A stretch of DNA of 64,000 nucleotides from JACSRF01 sp964504445 (lineage in GTDB: Bacteria > Chloroflexota > Anaerolineae > Promineifilales > Promineifilaceae). Position 1 is the stretch's first letter. Every line of letters begins with the position of its first letter. The notes under the pieces were generated by a model. The model was not told the DNA's origin. It saw only the letters and a list, made by a program, of their open reading frames with translations, and searched no databases. The stretch covers positions 1-64,000 of the forward strand of contig CAZDEO010000001.1 of NCBI GenBank assembly GCA_964504445.1. Direction: 5' to 3'. This document shows positions 35,200 through 43,651 of the stretch, piece after piece. A program made the position numbers and the translations under genes.

Positions 35200-36780
35200 A
35201 TGACACAAAAGTATGACGCAATCATTATCGGTGGGGGGCATAATGGGCTCATCACCGCCGGATACCTTGCCAAAGCAGGCAAAAAGGTGGTGGTGCTGGA
35301 AAAGCGCTACCTCGTCGGCGGGGCCAGCGTCACCGAGGAGATATTCCCCGGCTTTAAGTACACCGTCTTCTCCTACGTGGTCAGCCTGCTGCGCCCGGAC
35401 ATTGTGCGCGACCTGCGCCTGCCCCAACATGGCCTGACCATTTTACCGCTGGAAAGCACCCTCACGCCGCTGCCCAACGGCGATTACCTCTACCGCGACG
35501 GCGACCATTACCGCAGCTTGCGCGACATTGCGCGGCACTCGGCACGGGATGCTGGGGCGTATGATGAGTACGGCCGTTCCATGTACCACATGGCCAAAGC
35601 GGTCAAATACATCCTCAGCATGGTCCCCCCCGACCCCACCACGCTCAATCCCAAGGATTGGCTCAGCCTGCTAGACATGGCCCGCCACTTCCTCAACCTG
35701 CCCCAAGAGCAGCTTTACCTGCTGGCCAAGCTCATGACCATGAGCGCCGCCGACTTCCTCGACCAATGGTTCGAGTCCGACCCGCTGAAGGGCACCATGT
35801 CCGCCAGCGGCATCATCGGCACCTACCTGGGGCCGCGCTCGCCGGGCACCGCCTACGTGCTGCTGCACCATTACATGGGCGAGATTGACGGCGCCTTCCG
35901 CGCCTGGGGCTTTGCCAAGGGGGGCACGGGCGGCATTGCCAACGCCATCGCCCGCGCCGCCGAGGCTTTTGGTGCCGAAATTCGCGTCAACGCCCCCGTG
36001 GCGCAGGTCATCGTTAAGGGCAATCGGGCCACCGGCATAGTCCTGGAAAATGGCGATGAGTTATATGCCGATGTGGTCGTTTCCAGCCTGGACCCCAAGC
36101 TCACCTTTTTGAAAATGGTGAATCCCAACCAATTGCCAAGCGATTTGGTGCAAGATATTCGCGCTTTCAACACACGCGGTTCGTCGGGCAAGGTGAATCT
36201 GGCGCTGGACGCGCTGCCGGATTTGGCCTGTATGCCGGGCAACGGCCGTCACCTGGCCGGCGCCATCAGCATCAGCCCCAGTGTAGACTACATCGAACGG
36301 GCGTATGATGATGCAAAGTATGGGGAGTTTAGCAAACGGCCGTACATAGACTGCATCCTCCCCTCCGTCATAGACCCCCACATGGCCCCCCCCGGCAAAC
36401 ACGTCATGTCCTGCTTCGTGCAATACGCCCCCTACGACCTCAACGGCGGCTGGACAGACGCCAAGCGCGAAGCCTTCGGCGACGCTGTGGTAGACACCCT
36501 TGCCCAGTACATACCCAACCTCAAAGATATCATCCTACACCGGCAGGTGCTGACACCGCTGGACATCGAGCAAATGATCGGTTTGTCTCAGGGCAACATT
36601 TTCCAGGGCGAACTCAGCCTATCGCAGCTATTCTTCCTGCGCCCGGCGGCGGGCTGGGCCAAATACCGCACCCCCATCAAAGGGTACTGGCAATGCGGCT
36701 CCGGCACCCACCCCGGCGGCGGCATCATGGGCGCACCGGGGCAGTTGGCCGCGCAGGAAATTTTGAAGAATTGGGGATAG
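35200..36780 (+). CDS. CrtI/PYROXD2-like FAD-dependent oxidoreductase
   Basis: A 526-residue flavoprotein with an N-terminal dinucleotide fold YDAIIIGGGHNGL, then VVVLEKRYLVGGASVTEE, and a C-terminal FAD motif GSGTHPGGGIMGAPGQLAA, as in the phytoene-desaturase/PYROXD2 branch of the amine-oxidase superfamily. The substrate cannot be told from sequence. It is co-directional with, and close to, the GcvT-fold gene, and a paralogue lies at 40587-42158. Confidence 0.9.
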   Translation: MTQKYDAIIIGGGHNGLITAGYLAKAGKKVVVLEKRYLVGGASVTEEIFPGFKYTVFSYVVSLLRPDIVRDLRLPQHGLTILPLESTLTPLPNGDYLYRDGDHYRSLRDIARHSARDAGAYDEYGRSMYHMAKAVKYILSMVPPDPTTLNPKDWLSLLDMARHFLNLPQEQLYLLAKLMTMSAADFLDQWFESDPLKGTMSASGIIGTYLGPRSPGTAYVLLHHYMGEIDGAFRAWGFAKGGTGGIANAIARAAEAFGAEIRVNAPVAQVIVKGNRATGIVLENGDELYADVVVSSLDPKLTFLKMVNPNQLPSDLVQDIRAFNTRGSSGKVNLALDALPDLACMPGNGRHLAGAISISPSVDYIERAYDDAKYGEFSKRPYIDCILPSVIDPHMAPPGKHVMSCFVQYAPYDLNGGWTDAKREAFGDAVVDTLAQYIPNLKDIILHRQVLTPLDIEQMIGLSQGNIFQGELSLSQLFFLRPAAGWAKYRTPIKGYWQCGSGTHPGGGIMGAPGQLAAQEILKNWG

Positions 36781-36782
36781 CT

Positions 36783-36814
36783 AGGGTGCAGGGGAGCAAG
36801 GGTGCAGGGGAGAA
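36783..36814. repeat. Octamer array, left side of the four-helix-bundle gene
   Basis: AGGGTGC / AGGGGAGC / AAGGGTGC / AGGGGAGA units, period about 8. It is the inverse of the array at 37243-37276. Confidence 0.85.
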
Positions 36815-36835
36815 AAGTGCACGAGGAGTTGAGTA

Positions 36836-37243
36836 GTGAATCGAAAGCCAATCAAAAGTCATACGGAGTTAGAGGTATATCAGATTAGCTTTGAAGCGGC
36901 GATGCGGGTTTATGAAGCGAGTAAGAAGTTTCCGGTAGAGGAACGTTATTCGCTGACAGACCAGATCAGACGTTCGTCCCGGTCGGTTTGTGCTAATTTG
37001 GCGGAGGCGTGGCGCAAAAGACGATACAAGGCAGCCTTTGTGGCTAAACTCAACGATTCTGAAGCAGAAGCGGCGGAAACCCAGACCTGGCTTAACTTTG
37101 CCGTACGCTGTGAATATATGGATACAGAATCAGCGCAGGAAATTTACCGCACCTACGATCAGGTTCTTGGCAAACTGGTCAACATGATTGACAATCCAGA
37201 ACCCTGGTTGATAAAAACTAAACAGGAGCGAGCCGCAAGATAG
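36836..37243 (+). CDS. Four-helix-bundle protein (S23/Avd-like, TIGR02436 type)
   Basis: A 135-residue helical protein: ELEVYQISFEAAMRVYEASKKFPVEERYSLTDQIRRSSRSVCANLAEAWRK matches the S23/four-helix-bundle family found in 23S rRNA intervening sequences and as accessory proteins (Avd) of diversity-generating retroelements. No reverse transcriptase or rRNA is nearby. It starts at GTG with GAGGAG upstream. It interrupts an otherwise co-directional metabolic cluster, and octamer arrays of opposite orientation flank it tightly, as if it were inserted as a unit. The function of free-standing members is unknown. Confidence 0.85.
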   Translation: MNRKPIKSHTELEVYQISFEAAMRVYEASKKFPVEERYSLTDQIRRSSRSVCANLAEAWRKRRYKAAFVAKLNDSEAEAAETQTWLNFAVRCEYMDTESAQEIYRTYDQVLGKLVNMIDNPEPWLIKTKQERAAR

Positions 37244-37276
37244 CTCCCCTGCTCCCTTGCCCCCTTGCTCCCCTGC
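37243..37276. repeat. Octamer array, right side of the four-helix-bundle gene
   Basis: GCTCCCCT / GCTCCCTT / GCCCCCTT / GCTCCCCT, period 8, starting at the gene's stop codon and inverted relative to the array at 36783-36814. Confidence 0.9.
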
Positions 37277-37303
37277 AAAATACCATTTGATATAGAGGAA
37301 ATT

Positions 37304-39070
37304 ATGGCCGATAAATCATTAGAAACAGGCAGCGCCAATTACGACAGCCCGATATGGGGGCATAAGTGGGGCTACAAAGATACCGAGTTTGTGACATTGC
37401 CCAATGGCGTGACCAGCGTCACCGGCAGCCGCTACGCCATCTCCGGCACGCAAATGCCCGGCTTTTTGCCCTTTGTGGAAGAGATGCTAGACATCAAGCT
37501 AGATTTGGCGGACGTGAAGCCAGAGCGTGCCGACAAGCCCGTCACGCCGCCCAACATTAACCAACCCTTTATGGACGCTCTGAGCGCGGCCTTTAACGAG
37601 TCGCAAATTTCGCTGGACGATAAAGTACGGCTGCTGCACAGCCACGGCCAAACCACCGCCGACGAGGTGTACAAAGTTCTCTACGACGAACTGGAGCGGG
37701 TGTGTGACTTGGTGGTCTTTCCCGAATCGGAAGAGGACGTGGCCACGCTGATCCGCTTGGCTCTAGCGCATAACGTCTGCCTGGTTCCCTATGGCGGCGG
37801 CACCAGCGTCAGCTGCGCTTTGCAGCTCCCCGCCAGTGAAACGCGCATGATCGTCGTGGTGGACATGCGACGCATGAACCAGATTTTGTGGATTGACAAA
37901 GAGAATTACCGCGCTTGCGTGCAGGCGGGCATCATCGGCGGGCGGCTGGAGGCGGAACTGGCAAAGGAAGGCTTCACCAGCGGCCACGAGCCGGACAGCC
38001 TGGAACTGAGTACGCTGGGCGGCTGGATTGCCACCAATGCCAGCGGCATGAAGAAGAACCGCTACGGCAACATCGAAGACATTGTGGAAAATGTGACGAT
38101 GATCACGCCCCAGGGTGTCATTGAGCAGGTGGCGGCCATGCCGCGCACCTCCATTGGCATGCGGCTGCAAGATTTGCTTTTTGGCAGCGAAGGCAATTTG
38201 GGGCTGATTACGAAAGCGGTGATCCGCATTCACAAGCTGCCGGAGGTGCAAAAGTTTGGCTCGCTGGTTTTCCCCACTTTCCAATTGGGCACGGAGTTTC
38301 TGTATGAATTGGCCCGCGCCGGGGTGTTTCCGGCCAGTATCCGCCTGCTGGATAACATTCAGTTTCGCTTTGGCTCGGCGCTGAAGCCGCGGGCTACGGG
38401 CAGTAAGGCGCTGATGAGCAAGATTGAGAAGTTTTTCTTGCTGCGGGTGAAGGGGTTTGACCCGCACGAGCTGTGTGCGGCGACCATTGTGATGGAGGGC
38501 ACGGCCGCAGAGGTGGCCTACCAGCAGAAGGTGATTGCAAAGTTGTCTAAGCAGTTTGGCGGCATAGCAGGTGGGGAGGGCAACGGCCGTCGCGGATATA
38601 TGCTCACCTACGCCATTGCCTACATTCGGGACTACCTGGCCCAATACCACATTATCGGTGAAACCTACGAGACCACCGTGCCCTGGGACCGCGTCATGCC
38701 GGTGATTGAGGCGGTGGATAAGCGGGCGCGGGAGCTGCATGCAGCGGCCAATTTGCCGGGCAAGCCTTACGTTTCGCCGCGCATTACCCAGTTGTACCAC
38801 ACCGGCGTCTGCATCTATTTCACCCACGGTTTCAGCGCCAAAGGAGTGGCGCATCCTGACCGGGTCTTTGGCGAGATTGAGCACGAGCTGCGACGTACCA
38901 TCATTGAGCAGGGCGGTTCCATTTCGCACCATCACGGCGTAGGCAAGCTGCGTAAGGATTTTATGGAGGACACGATTTCGCCGACAACGGCTGAGTTGCT
39001 GAAGCAGGTGAAGCAGGCCCATGACCCGCAGAATATTTTCGGGATTCGCAACAACATTTTTGCGGAGTAG
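37304..39070 (+). CDS. Alkyldihydroxyacetonephosphate-synthase-like FAD-linked oxidase
   Basis: A 588-residue flavoprotein of the vanillyl-alcohol-oxidase/PCMH fold. FAD-binding region: VCLVPYGGGTSVSCAL and TLGGWIATNASGMKKNRYGN. C-terminal substrate region: SPRITQLYHTGVCIYFTHGF and GGSISHHHGVGKLRKDFM; the HHH motif and YFxxGF pattern are characteristic of alkyl-DHAP synthase (AGPS), which makes the ether bond of ether lipids, although some bacterial homologues are lactate or glycolate dehydrogenases. I chose ATG 37304, with GAGGAAA upstream; the longer frame would start in the repeat array. It lies 3 bases before the SGNH hydrolase frame and probably shares its transcript. Confidence 0.88.
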   Translation: MADKSLETGSANYDSPIWGHKWGYKDTEFVTLPNGVTSVTGSRYAISGTQMPGFLPFVEEMLDIKLDLADVKPERADKPVTPPNINQPFMDALSAAFNESQISLDDKVRLLHSHGQTTADEVYKVLYDELERVCDLVVFPESEEDVATLIRLALAHNVCLVPYGGGTSVSCALQLPASETRMIVVVDMRRMNQILWIDKENYRACVQAGIIGGRLEAELAKEGFTSGHEPDSLELSTLGGWIATNASGMKKNRYGNIEDIVENVTMITPQGVIEQVAAMPRTSIGMRLQDLLFGSEGNLGLITKAVIRIHKLPEVQKFGSLVFPTFQLGTEFLYELARAGVFPASIRLLDNIQFRFGSALKPRATGSKALMSKIEKFFLLRVKGFDPHELCAATIVMEGTAAEVAYQQKVIAKLSKQFGGIAGGEGNGRRGYMLTYAIAYIRDYLAQYHIIGETYETTVPWDRVMPVIEAVDKRARELHAAANLPGKPYVSPRITQLYHTGVCIYFTHGFSAKGVAHPDRVFGEIEHELRRTIIEQGGSISHHHGVGKLRKDFMEDTISPTTAELLKQVKQAHDPQNIFGIRNNIFAE

Positions 39071-39082
39071 GGATTGATTAGC

Positions 39083-39862
39083 GTGAAAAGAACCCGTTTG
39101 ACTCGTGGGCTTGTTGTTGGGCTGTTGGTGGTAACTGCCGTTTCCATCGCCCTAAACATCATCATCTACCAACAAGCGCGGAAATACTACCTTCAATTGA
39201 ATGGGACGCGGTTAGAGCCAATTGGCTTGGGCTACTACCCAACAGCAGAGGAAGGTGCGGCGTTGAATTCTGACATCGTTGTTTTCTTTGGCGATTCCAG
39301 AGCATTTGAATGGCCCGATCCGCCTGATCTGGACGGCTTCACCTTTGTGAATCGCGGCATTGGCGCACAAACGTCAGCGCAGGTGGCGGCGCGATTTGAT
39401 GCGCACGTTGCGCCCCTCCAGCCGCAAATTGTCATTTTGCAGGTGTGCATCAACGATTTGAAGACTATCCCGCTTTTTCCGCAAAACAAAGCCGCCATCA
39501 TTGCCCATTGCAAAGCAAATATTGAGCAAATTGTAGACAAGTCGGTGGCGTTGGGTGCGGATGTGATTTTGACGACGATTTTCCCGTTGGGAAAGCTGCC
39601 GATTGAGCGACGGCCGTTCTGGTCGGGTGACGTTGCTGCGGCCATCACAGAAGTGAATGCCTTTATCGAGTCATTGGCTGGGCCGCATGTGGTAATTATG
39701 GATACGGCCGTTGTTCTGGCCGACGAAAACGGCATTGTGCAAGAAGCGTTCAGCCGAGATTTCTTGCATTTGAACGAAACCGGGTACGAAGCCTTAAACG
39801 AAGCGCTTGTTCAGCAACTGACTCAGTTAAAAATGGCTCAAATATCCACCGTTTCCGATTAA
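39083..39862 (+). CDS. Membrane-anchored SGNH/GDSL hydrolase
   Basis: A protein of about 259 residues with an N-terminal membrane helix (LVVGLLVVTAVSIALNIII) and an SGNH domain: block I VVFFGDSRAFEW (catalytic Ser in GDS), the Gly block NRGIGAQTS, block III CINDLKTIP and a C-terminal block LHLNETGYE with the catalytic His. Such enzymes remove acyl or acetyl groups from lipids or glycans outside the membrane. The GTG at 39083 has better spacing to GGGA than the TTG nine bases upstream. It follows the flavoprotein gene by a few bases. Confidence 0.85.
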   Translation: MKRTRLTRGLVVGLLVVTAVSIALNIIIYQQARKYYLQLNGTRLEPIGLGYYPTAEEGAALNSDIVVFFGDSRAFEWPDPPDLDGFTFVNRGIGAQTSAQVAARFDAHVAPLQPQIVILQVCINDLKTIPLFPQNKAAIIAHCKANIEQIVDKSVALGADVILTTIFPLGKLPIERRPFWSGDVAAAITEVNAFIESLAGPHVVIMDTAVVLADENGIVQEAFSRDFLHLNETGYEALNEALVQQLTQLKMAQISTVSD

Positions 39863-39895
39863 AACCTATTGCTAATTGGACAACTTCTATCTAAG

Positions 39896-39930
39896 ATATA
39901 ACTATAGTCATGACTGTGGTCGTATATAGA
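39896..39930 (+). promoter_or_regulatory. Putative promoter/operator of the Phd-VapC module
   Basis: AT-rich sequence with TATAAC (39897-39902) overlapping the perfect palindrome AGTCATGACT (39906-39915), just upstream of the antitoxin ribosome-binding site. Phd/YefM-type antitoxins usually repress their own operon by binding such palindromes. Confidence 0.5.
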
Positions 39931-39944
39931 AAGGAGAGTGCAAA

Positions 39945-40178
39945 ATGAATGTGATTTCCAAAAGCAAACTCAAGGCGCATATGCTGCGCATATTCCGCGA
40001 AATTGAATCTAGCGGAGAAACATTGATTGTCACAGACCGCAGCGTCCCCGTTTTGAAAATCATACCCATTGAGAAAAAAGCAACCGTACAAGATGTCTTT
40101 GGCGATGTGCAAGGCCAGGTGATTTATCATGAAGATATTGATACCCCAACATTAGAAGAGTGGGGCGACCTGGCATGA
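39945..40178 (+). CDS. Phd/YefM-family antitoxin
   Basis: A 77-residue protein (MNVISKSKLKAHMLRIFREIESSGETLIVTDRSVPVLKIIPIE) with the Phd/YefM DNA-binding fold and an acidic toxin-binding tail (DIDTPTLEEWGDL). It follows AAAGGAGAG. Its stop overlaps the toxin ATG by four bases, the normal antitoxin-first order. Confidence 0.9.
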   Translation: MNVISKSKLKAHMLRIFREIESSGETLIVTDRSVPVLKIIPIEKKATVQDVFGDVQGQVIYHEDIDTPTLEEWGDLA

Positions 40179-40555
40179 TACTATTGGACACATCGGCTTT
40201 GATTTTTTGGACATTGGATCCAGAAAAATTGACTTCCGCAGCGTCAGAGGCGATTCAATCGTCTGAGCAAGTGATGCTGAGTTCAATTTCCATTTGGGAA
40301 ATCGGCATCAAAGTCAAAAAGGGGCGTTTGGAAATTCCATATGTCATAGATGCGTATGTTGAGAGACTCAAAACGGTAGAAAAAGTAGAAATCCTGGCAA
40401 TTGATGATGCGATGTGGCTCTCCAGTCTGGCGCTGGATTGGACACATCAAGACCCGGCGGATCGTTTGATTGTAGCAACGGCCGTACTCAATGCCTGTCC
40501 CCTTGTCACATCCGATCAAACAATACGCGCCTTTTATCAAGACGCCATTTGGTAA
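40175..40555 (+). CDS. vapC: VapC-type PIN-domain toxin
   Basis: A 126-residue PIN-domain ribonuclease. The acidic active-site residues are visible: D5 (LLDTSAL), E42 (SIWEIG), D93/D96 (HQDPADRLI) and D114 (TSDQTI). VapC toxins cut tRNA or rRNA and are neutralised by the co-expressed antitoxin. The ATG overlaps the antitoxin stop (ATGA). The gene ends 31 bases before the start of the FAD oxidoreductase, so the module may have inserted into the metabolic cluster. Confidence 0.88.
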   Translation: MILLDTSALIFWTLDPEKLTSAASEAIQSSEQVMLSSISIWEIGIKVKKGRLEIPYVIDAYVERLKTVEKVEILAIDDAMWLSSLALDWTHQDPADRLIVATAVLNACPLVTSDQTIRAFYQDAIW

Positions 40556-40586
40556 TTTGGGCCACCCCCAAACTGGAAACGAAACC

Positions 40587-42158
40587 ATGAGCAAAGAATA
40601 TGACGCCATCATCATCGGCGGGGGGCACAATGGACTGGTAACGGCTGCAACCCTGGCCAAAGCCGGCCACAGTGTGCTGGTGCTGGAGCAGCGCGACGTG
40701 CTGGGCGGGGCCGCCGCCACGGAAGCCGTGTTCCCTGGTTGCAAAGTGAGCACAGGCGCCGTAGATGCCTCGCTGTTCCACGACGAGATTGTGCGCGAGC
40801 TGTTCCTGAAAATGGCCGGGCTGGAATTTGTGGAGAGCAAGGCCGCCATCTTTGCGCCGCAGCCCGACGGCCGTGCCCTGACAATTTGGCGTGACGAGCA
40901 GAAAACGGTGGCCGACATCGCCCGCTTCAGCCCCCGCGACGCGCAAGCCTACCCCGCCTTTGTGCAGCAGGTGAATGGCGCAACGGCCGTTCTCCGCACG
41001 ATGATGCTCACTCCGCCACCCGACCTGGGCGCGTTAGGCGTCAACGATTTGGCCGCCTGGGGCAAAGTGGGGCTGCATACCAGGCGCATGGGCAGCAAAG
41101 AGATGATGGACTTTATGCGCCTGCTGCCCATGCCCGTCAGCGAATACCTGGACGAATGGTTTGAAAGCGCCGCCGTGCAGGGGGCCATTGGCGCGGTGGG
41201 CGTCACCGGCAGCCACCTGGGGCCGCAGGGCGGCGGCTCTACGCTGATGATGTTGTATCAATACAGCGGCGGCTTCCCGCGCGCCCGCTTTGTGCGCGGC
41301 GGCATGGGGCAGTTGGCGGCGGCATTGGCGTCTATGGCACAGCAAAAAGGGGCGGAAATTCGCACGAGCGCAGCCGTTTCCCGCATCCAGCTCAACGAGG
41401 AGGGGCAGGCGGTGGGCGTGCTGCTGGCCGACGGCAGCGAAATCCGCGCTCGCGCCATCGTGTCCAACGCCGACCCGCGCCGCACTTTCTTCCAACTGGT
41501 TGGCCCGCAAAACCTGGAGCCGCGCTTCATGCGCCAGGTGCGCAACATCCTCTATCGCGGCAGCACGGCGCGGGTCAATTTGCTGCTCAACGGCCTGCCG
41601 GAATTCAACGGGCAGACCAGCCCGGAGCAGCTAACCGGCCACATTCGCATTGCCCCCAGTTTGACGTATGTGGAAAAAGCGTACGATGCGGCGAAATACG
41701 GCCGTGTCTCTCCCGAACCGTACCTGGACGCCACCATGCCCACCCTGCTAGACCCCGCCCTGGCCCCCGCCGGGCAGCACCTCATGCACGTCACCATGCA
41801 GTACGCCCCCTACGCCCTGCGCGAAAGTGACTGGGAGAGCGAGCGGGAAAAGCTGGGCGACCACATTATCACCACCCTGGCCCACTACGCCCCCAATCTC
41901 CCATCCCTCATCGCCGATCGCCAGGTTTTGACCCCGCGGGACTGGGAACAGCAGTATAGCCTCACCGAAGGCGGCATCATGCACGGCCAAATGGGGCTGG
42001 ACCAACTGCTGGTGCTGCGCCCCGTGCCCGGCTGGAGCCAATACCGCACGCCCATTGACAACCTCTACCTGTGCGGGGCGGGCACGCACCCCGGCGGCGG
42101 CGTCACCGGTGCGCCGGGCTACAACGCTGCCCGCGAGGTGCTGCGGGCGCTGCGGTAA
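40587..42158 (+). CDS. CrtI/PYROXD2-like FAD-dependent oxidoreductase, second copy
   Basis: A 523-residue paralogue of the product at 35200-36780. FAD fold EYDAIIIGGGHNGLVTAATLAKAG at the N-terminus, VLVLEQRDVLGGAAATE, and C-terminal GAGTHPGGGVTGAPGYNAA. I start at ATG 40587 (MSKEYD), which fits the family N-terminus; the upstream extension overlaps the toxin gene in another frame. Two paralogues in one cluster suggest successive or alternative oxidations of related substrates; the reaction is unknown. Confidence 0.9.
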   Translation: MSKEYDAIIIGGGHNGLVTAATLAKAGHSVLVLEQRDVLGGAAATEAVFPGCKVSTGAVDASLFHDEIVRELFLKMAGLEFVESKAAIFAPQPDGRALTIWRDEQKTVADIARFSPRDAQAYPAFVQQVNGATAVLRTMMLTPPPDLGALGVNDLAAWGKVGLHTRRMGSKEMMDFMRLLPMPVSEYLDEWFESAAVQGAIGAVGVTGSHLGPQGGGSTLMMLYQYSGGFPRARFVRGGMGQLAAALASMAQQKGAEIRTSAAVSRIQLNEEGQAVGVLLADGSEIRARAIVSNADPRRTFFQLVGPQNLEPRFMRQVRNILYRGSTARVNLLLNGLPEFNGQTSPEQLTGHIRIAPSLTYVEKAYDAAKYGRVSPEPYLDATMPTLLDPALAPAGQHLMHVTMQYAPYALRESDWESEREKLGDHIITTLAHYAPNLPSLIADRQVLTPRDWEQQYSLTEGGIMHGQMGLDQLLVLRPVPGWSQYRTPIDNLYLCGAGTHPGGGVTGAPGYNAAREVLRALR

Positions 42159-42181
42159 ATGACCGCACCTCCCCAATAAAA

Positions 42182-42210
42182 AAAAGCCACCTGCAAAAGG
42201 TGTCATTTCT
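42182..42210 (-). terminator. Terminator-like hairpin after the tRNA-Val fragment
   Basis: On the minus strand, CACCT-TTTGC-AGGTG-GC followed by TTTTTTTT. It corresponds in position to the terminator of the intact tRNA-Val at 43364-43395 and is probably its duplicate. Confidence 0.65.
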
Positions 42211-42251
42211 GTGGGCGGTACAAGACTCAAACTTATGTCCTTTATGATTCA
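42211..42251 (-). pseudogene. Decayed 3' half of tRNA-Val (attachment-site-like repeat)
   Basis: GTGGGCGGTACAAGACTC followed by AAACTTATG matches the 3' half of the tRNA-Val gene at 43404-43477 with scattered substitutions, through the T arm and into the anticodon arm. It marks the far end of a 1.2-kb AT-rich segment, in the manner of an att copy left after integration into a tRNA gene. Confidence 0.7.
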
Positions 42252-42284
42252 AGTTTTCCCTTAAAAAATAACGTTTTCCAATCT

Positions 42285-43178
42285 TTATTTAGCGTCTAGA
42301 TTTGCATCCTCATTTTCTGGATATTCACTACTTTTTGCGGATGTCTCTTGATTTTCGGTAGCTTCTTCTCGCAAGGCTATAGCTTCTTTAAGCATTCTAT
42401 TGGTTTCTTTAAGCTCTTTTTTGGTTTCTTCCTTTAGAGTTATGGCTTCCTCGTACTTGCGGTTGGCTTCCTCGTACTGGCTGATGGCTTCCTCGTACTG
42501 GCTGGTGACTTCCTCTCGTAGTTTTGTGACTTCATCAAGCTCGCTTTTGGCTTCTATAGCTCGAAGCAATAGATCAAGTTCTTTTTCTTTGCGTTTTTTA
42601 GTTAGACGTCCCAAGTTTATAGTATTCCAGAGGGTGAAGCCTCCAAGAGCGAATGAAAAAACAGAAACAACCAAACTTGCTGTTGCAAATGGACCAATAG
42701 TCTCTTGACTTGGAGTACCTTTAACTTCTTCAGAAAAGATGGTAAAGGTTGAACTTTCTTCTAAACTGATTGAATCACCAGTTACCAAATAAATCGAAAA
42801 AGATTCTCCTGGAAACAATCGTTTATTAATAAGACCCACATTATTGTTGCCTACACCACCAGTTGCGATTGATAGCCCTGGATTTAATCCTGGTAAATTT
42901 AGAGATTGTATTGGATATTGGAGGTTTGCAATTGTTACATCAATATTTGTTAATTGAACCCTACCCCTGTTCTCAATAACTAGCCCACTAAAATATTGTG
43001 TACCAAGGTCATAGTTTTGCAGAATGGTGTAGCTTAGTACCGGTGCATTGTAGACATGATTATAAAACCATCCTCCACCAAAAATGAACCCCCCTATACC
43101 AATAAGCATCCCGATAATTGAGGAGACAATTTTAAACCAATTTCTTTCTTCTTTTTTAGTTGAATTATTTTCACTCAT
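42285..43178 (-). CDS. Membrane protein with C-terminal coiled coil, AT-rich, probably acquired
   Basis: A 297-residue protein: cytoplasmic N-terminus, helix at about 16-40, an extracytoplasmic beta-rich domain (about 45-165, GLVIENRGRVQLTNIDVTI), a second helix (about 168-188) and a long coiled coil with tandem SQYEEA / RKYEEA repeats (about 195-280). No family recognised. The gene is clearly richer in A+T than its neighbours and lies between a tRNA-Val gene and a duplicate of the tRNA's 3' half, which suggests transfer on a small integrated element. No integrase is present. Confidence 0.75.
   Translation of the reverse strand: MSENNSTKKEERNWFKIVSSIIGMLIGIGGFIFGGGWFYNHVYNAPVLSYTILQNYDLGTQYFSGLVIENRGRVQLTNIDVTIANLQYPIQSLNLPGLNPGLSIATGGVGNNNVGLINKRLFPGESFSIYLVTGDSISLEESSTFTIFSEEVKGTPSQETIGPFATASLVVSVFSFALGGFTLWNTINLGRLTKKRKEKELDLLLRAIEAKSELDEVTKLREEVTSQYEEAISQYEEANRKYEEAITLKEETKKELKETNRMLKEAIALREEATENQETSAKSSEYPENEDANLDAK
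42440..42510. repeat. Short in-gene direct repeats encoding the coiled coil
   Basis: TGGCTTCCTCGTACTGGCTG-type units repeat at about 21-24-base spacing and encode the EEAxSQYEEA heptads of the coiled-coil protein. Confidence 0.75.
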
Positions 43179-43363
43179 TGTCGCTCTTTTTTGTCAATCT
43201 TATAGAGGTCCCAGTATTTGCTATGAGCTTCCTTGTAGTCAGTTGCAGGTCTTTCTTGATAGTCTTTCTGGTTCTTGTGTATAGGAATTTATGCTAGTAA
43301 GGGCACGTAATAGATGTTAGAACAGGTTTCCCTTACTGGCTTGACCATTCCCAATTATACCAA

Positions 43364-43395
43364 ATAAAAAAGCCCCCCTGCGAAGGCAGAAGGGC
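43364..43395 (-). terminator. Terminator of tRNA-Val
   Basis: Stem GCCCCCCTGC / GCAGAAGGGC (43372-43381 with 43386-43395; G-U pairs), followed on the minus strand by TTTTTTATTT. Confidence 0.75.
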
Positions 43396-43403
43396 CAAAA
43401 AGG

Positions 43404-43477
<74 letters not shown>

Positions 43478-43651
43478 GAACGAAGCCAGATTATACCAAC
43501 CTTCGGCTGGGCGGCAAGTGCATTCTGCAGGCGGCAGGCGTCCAAAACAACGGCCGTTTCCCCCTTGTCACCCGTTTACCCTGCTCCCCAATTTATGGTA
43601 TAGTTGCCCTCGATAGATGCTGTGGGCAACCCCTGAATAACAGGTGCAGCG

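Noticed and set aside
36836..37243. Diversity-generating retroelement accessory gene (Avd)
   Set aside because: No reverse transcriptase, template or variable repeat in the surrounding sequence.
37763..39022. A 419-residue minus-strand frame opposite the AGPS-like gene
   Set aside because: Antisense shadow; the plus-strand protein has catalytic motifs along its length.
42211..42251. Second functional tRNA-Val gene
   Set aside because: Only the 3' half is present, with substitutions in the T and anticodon arms.
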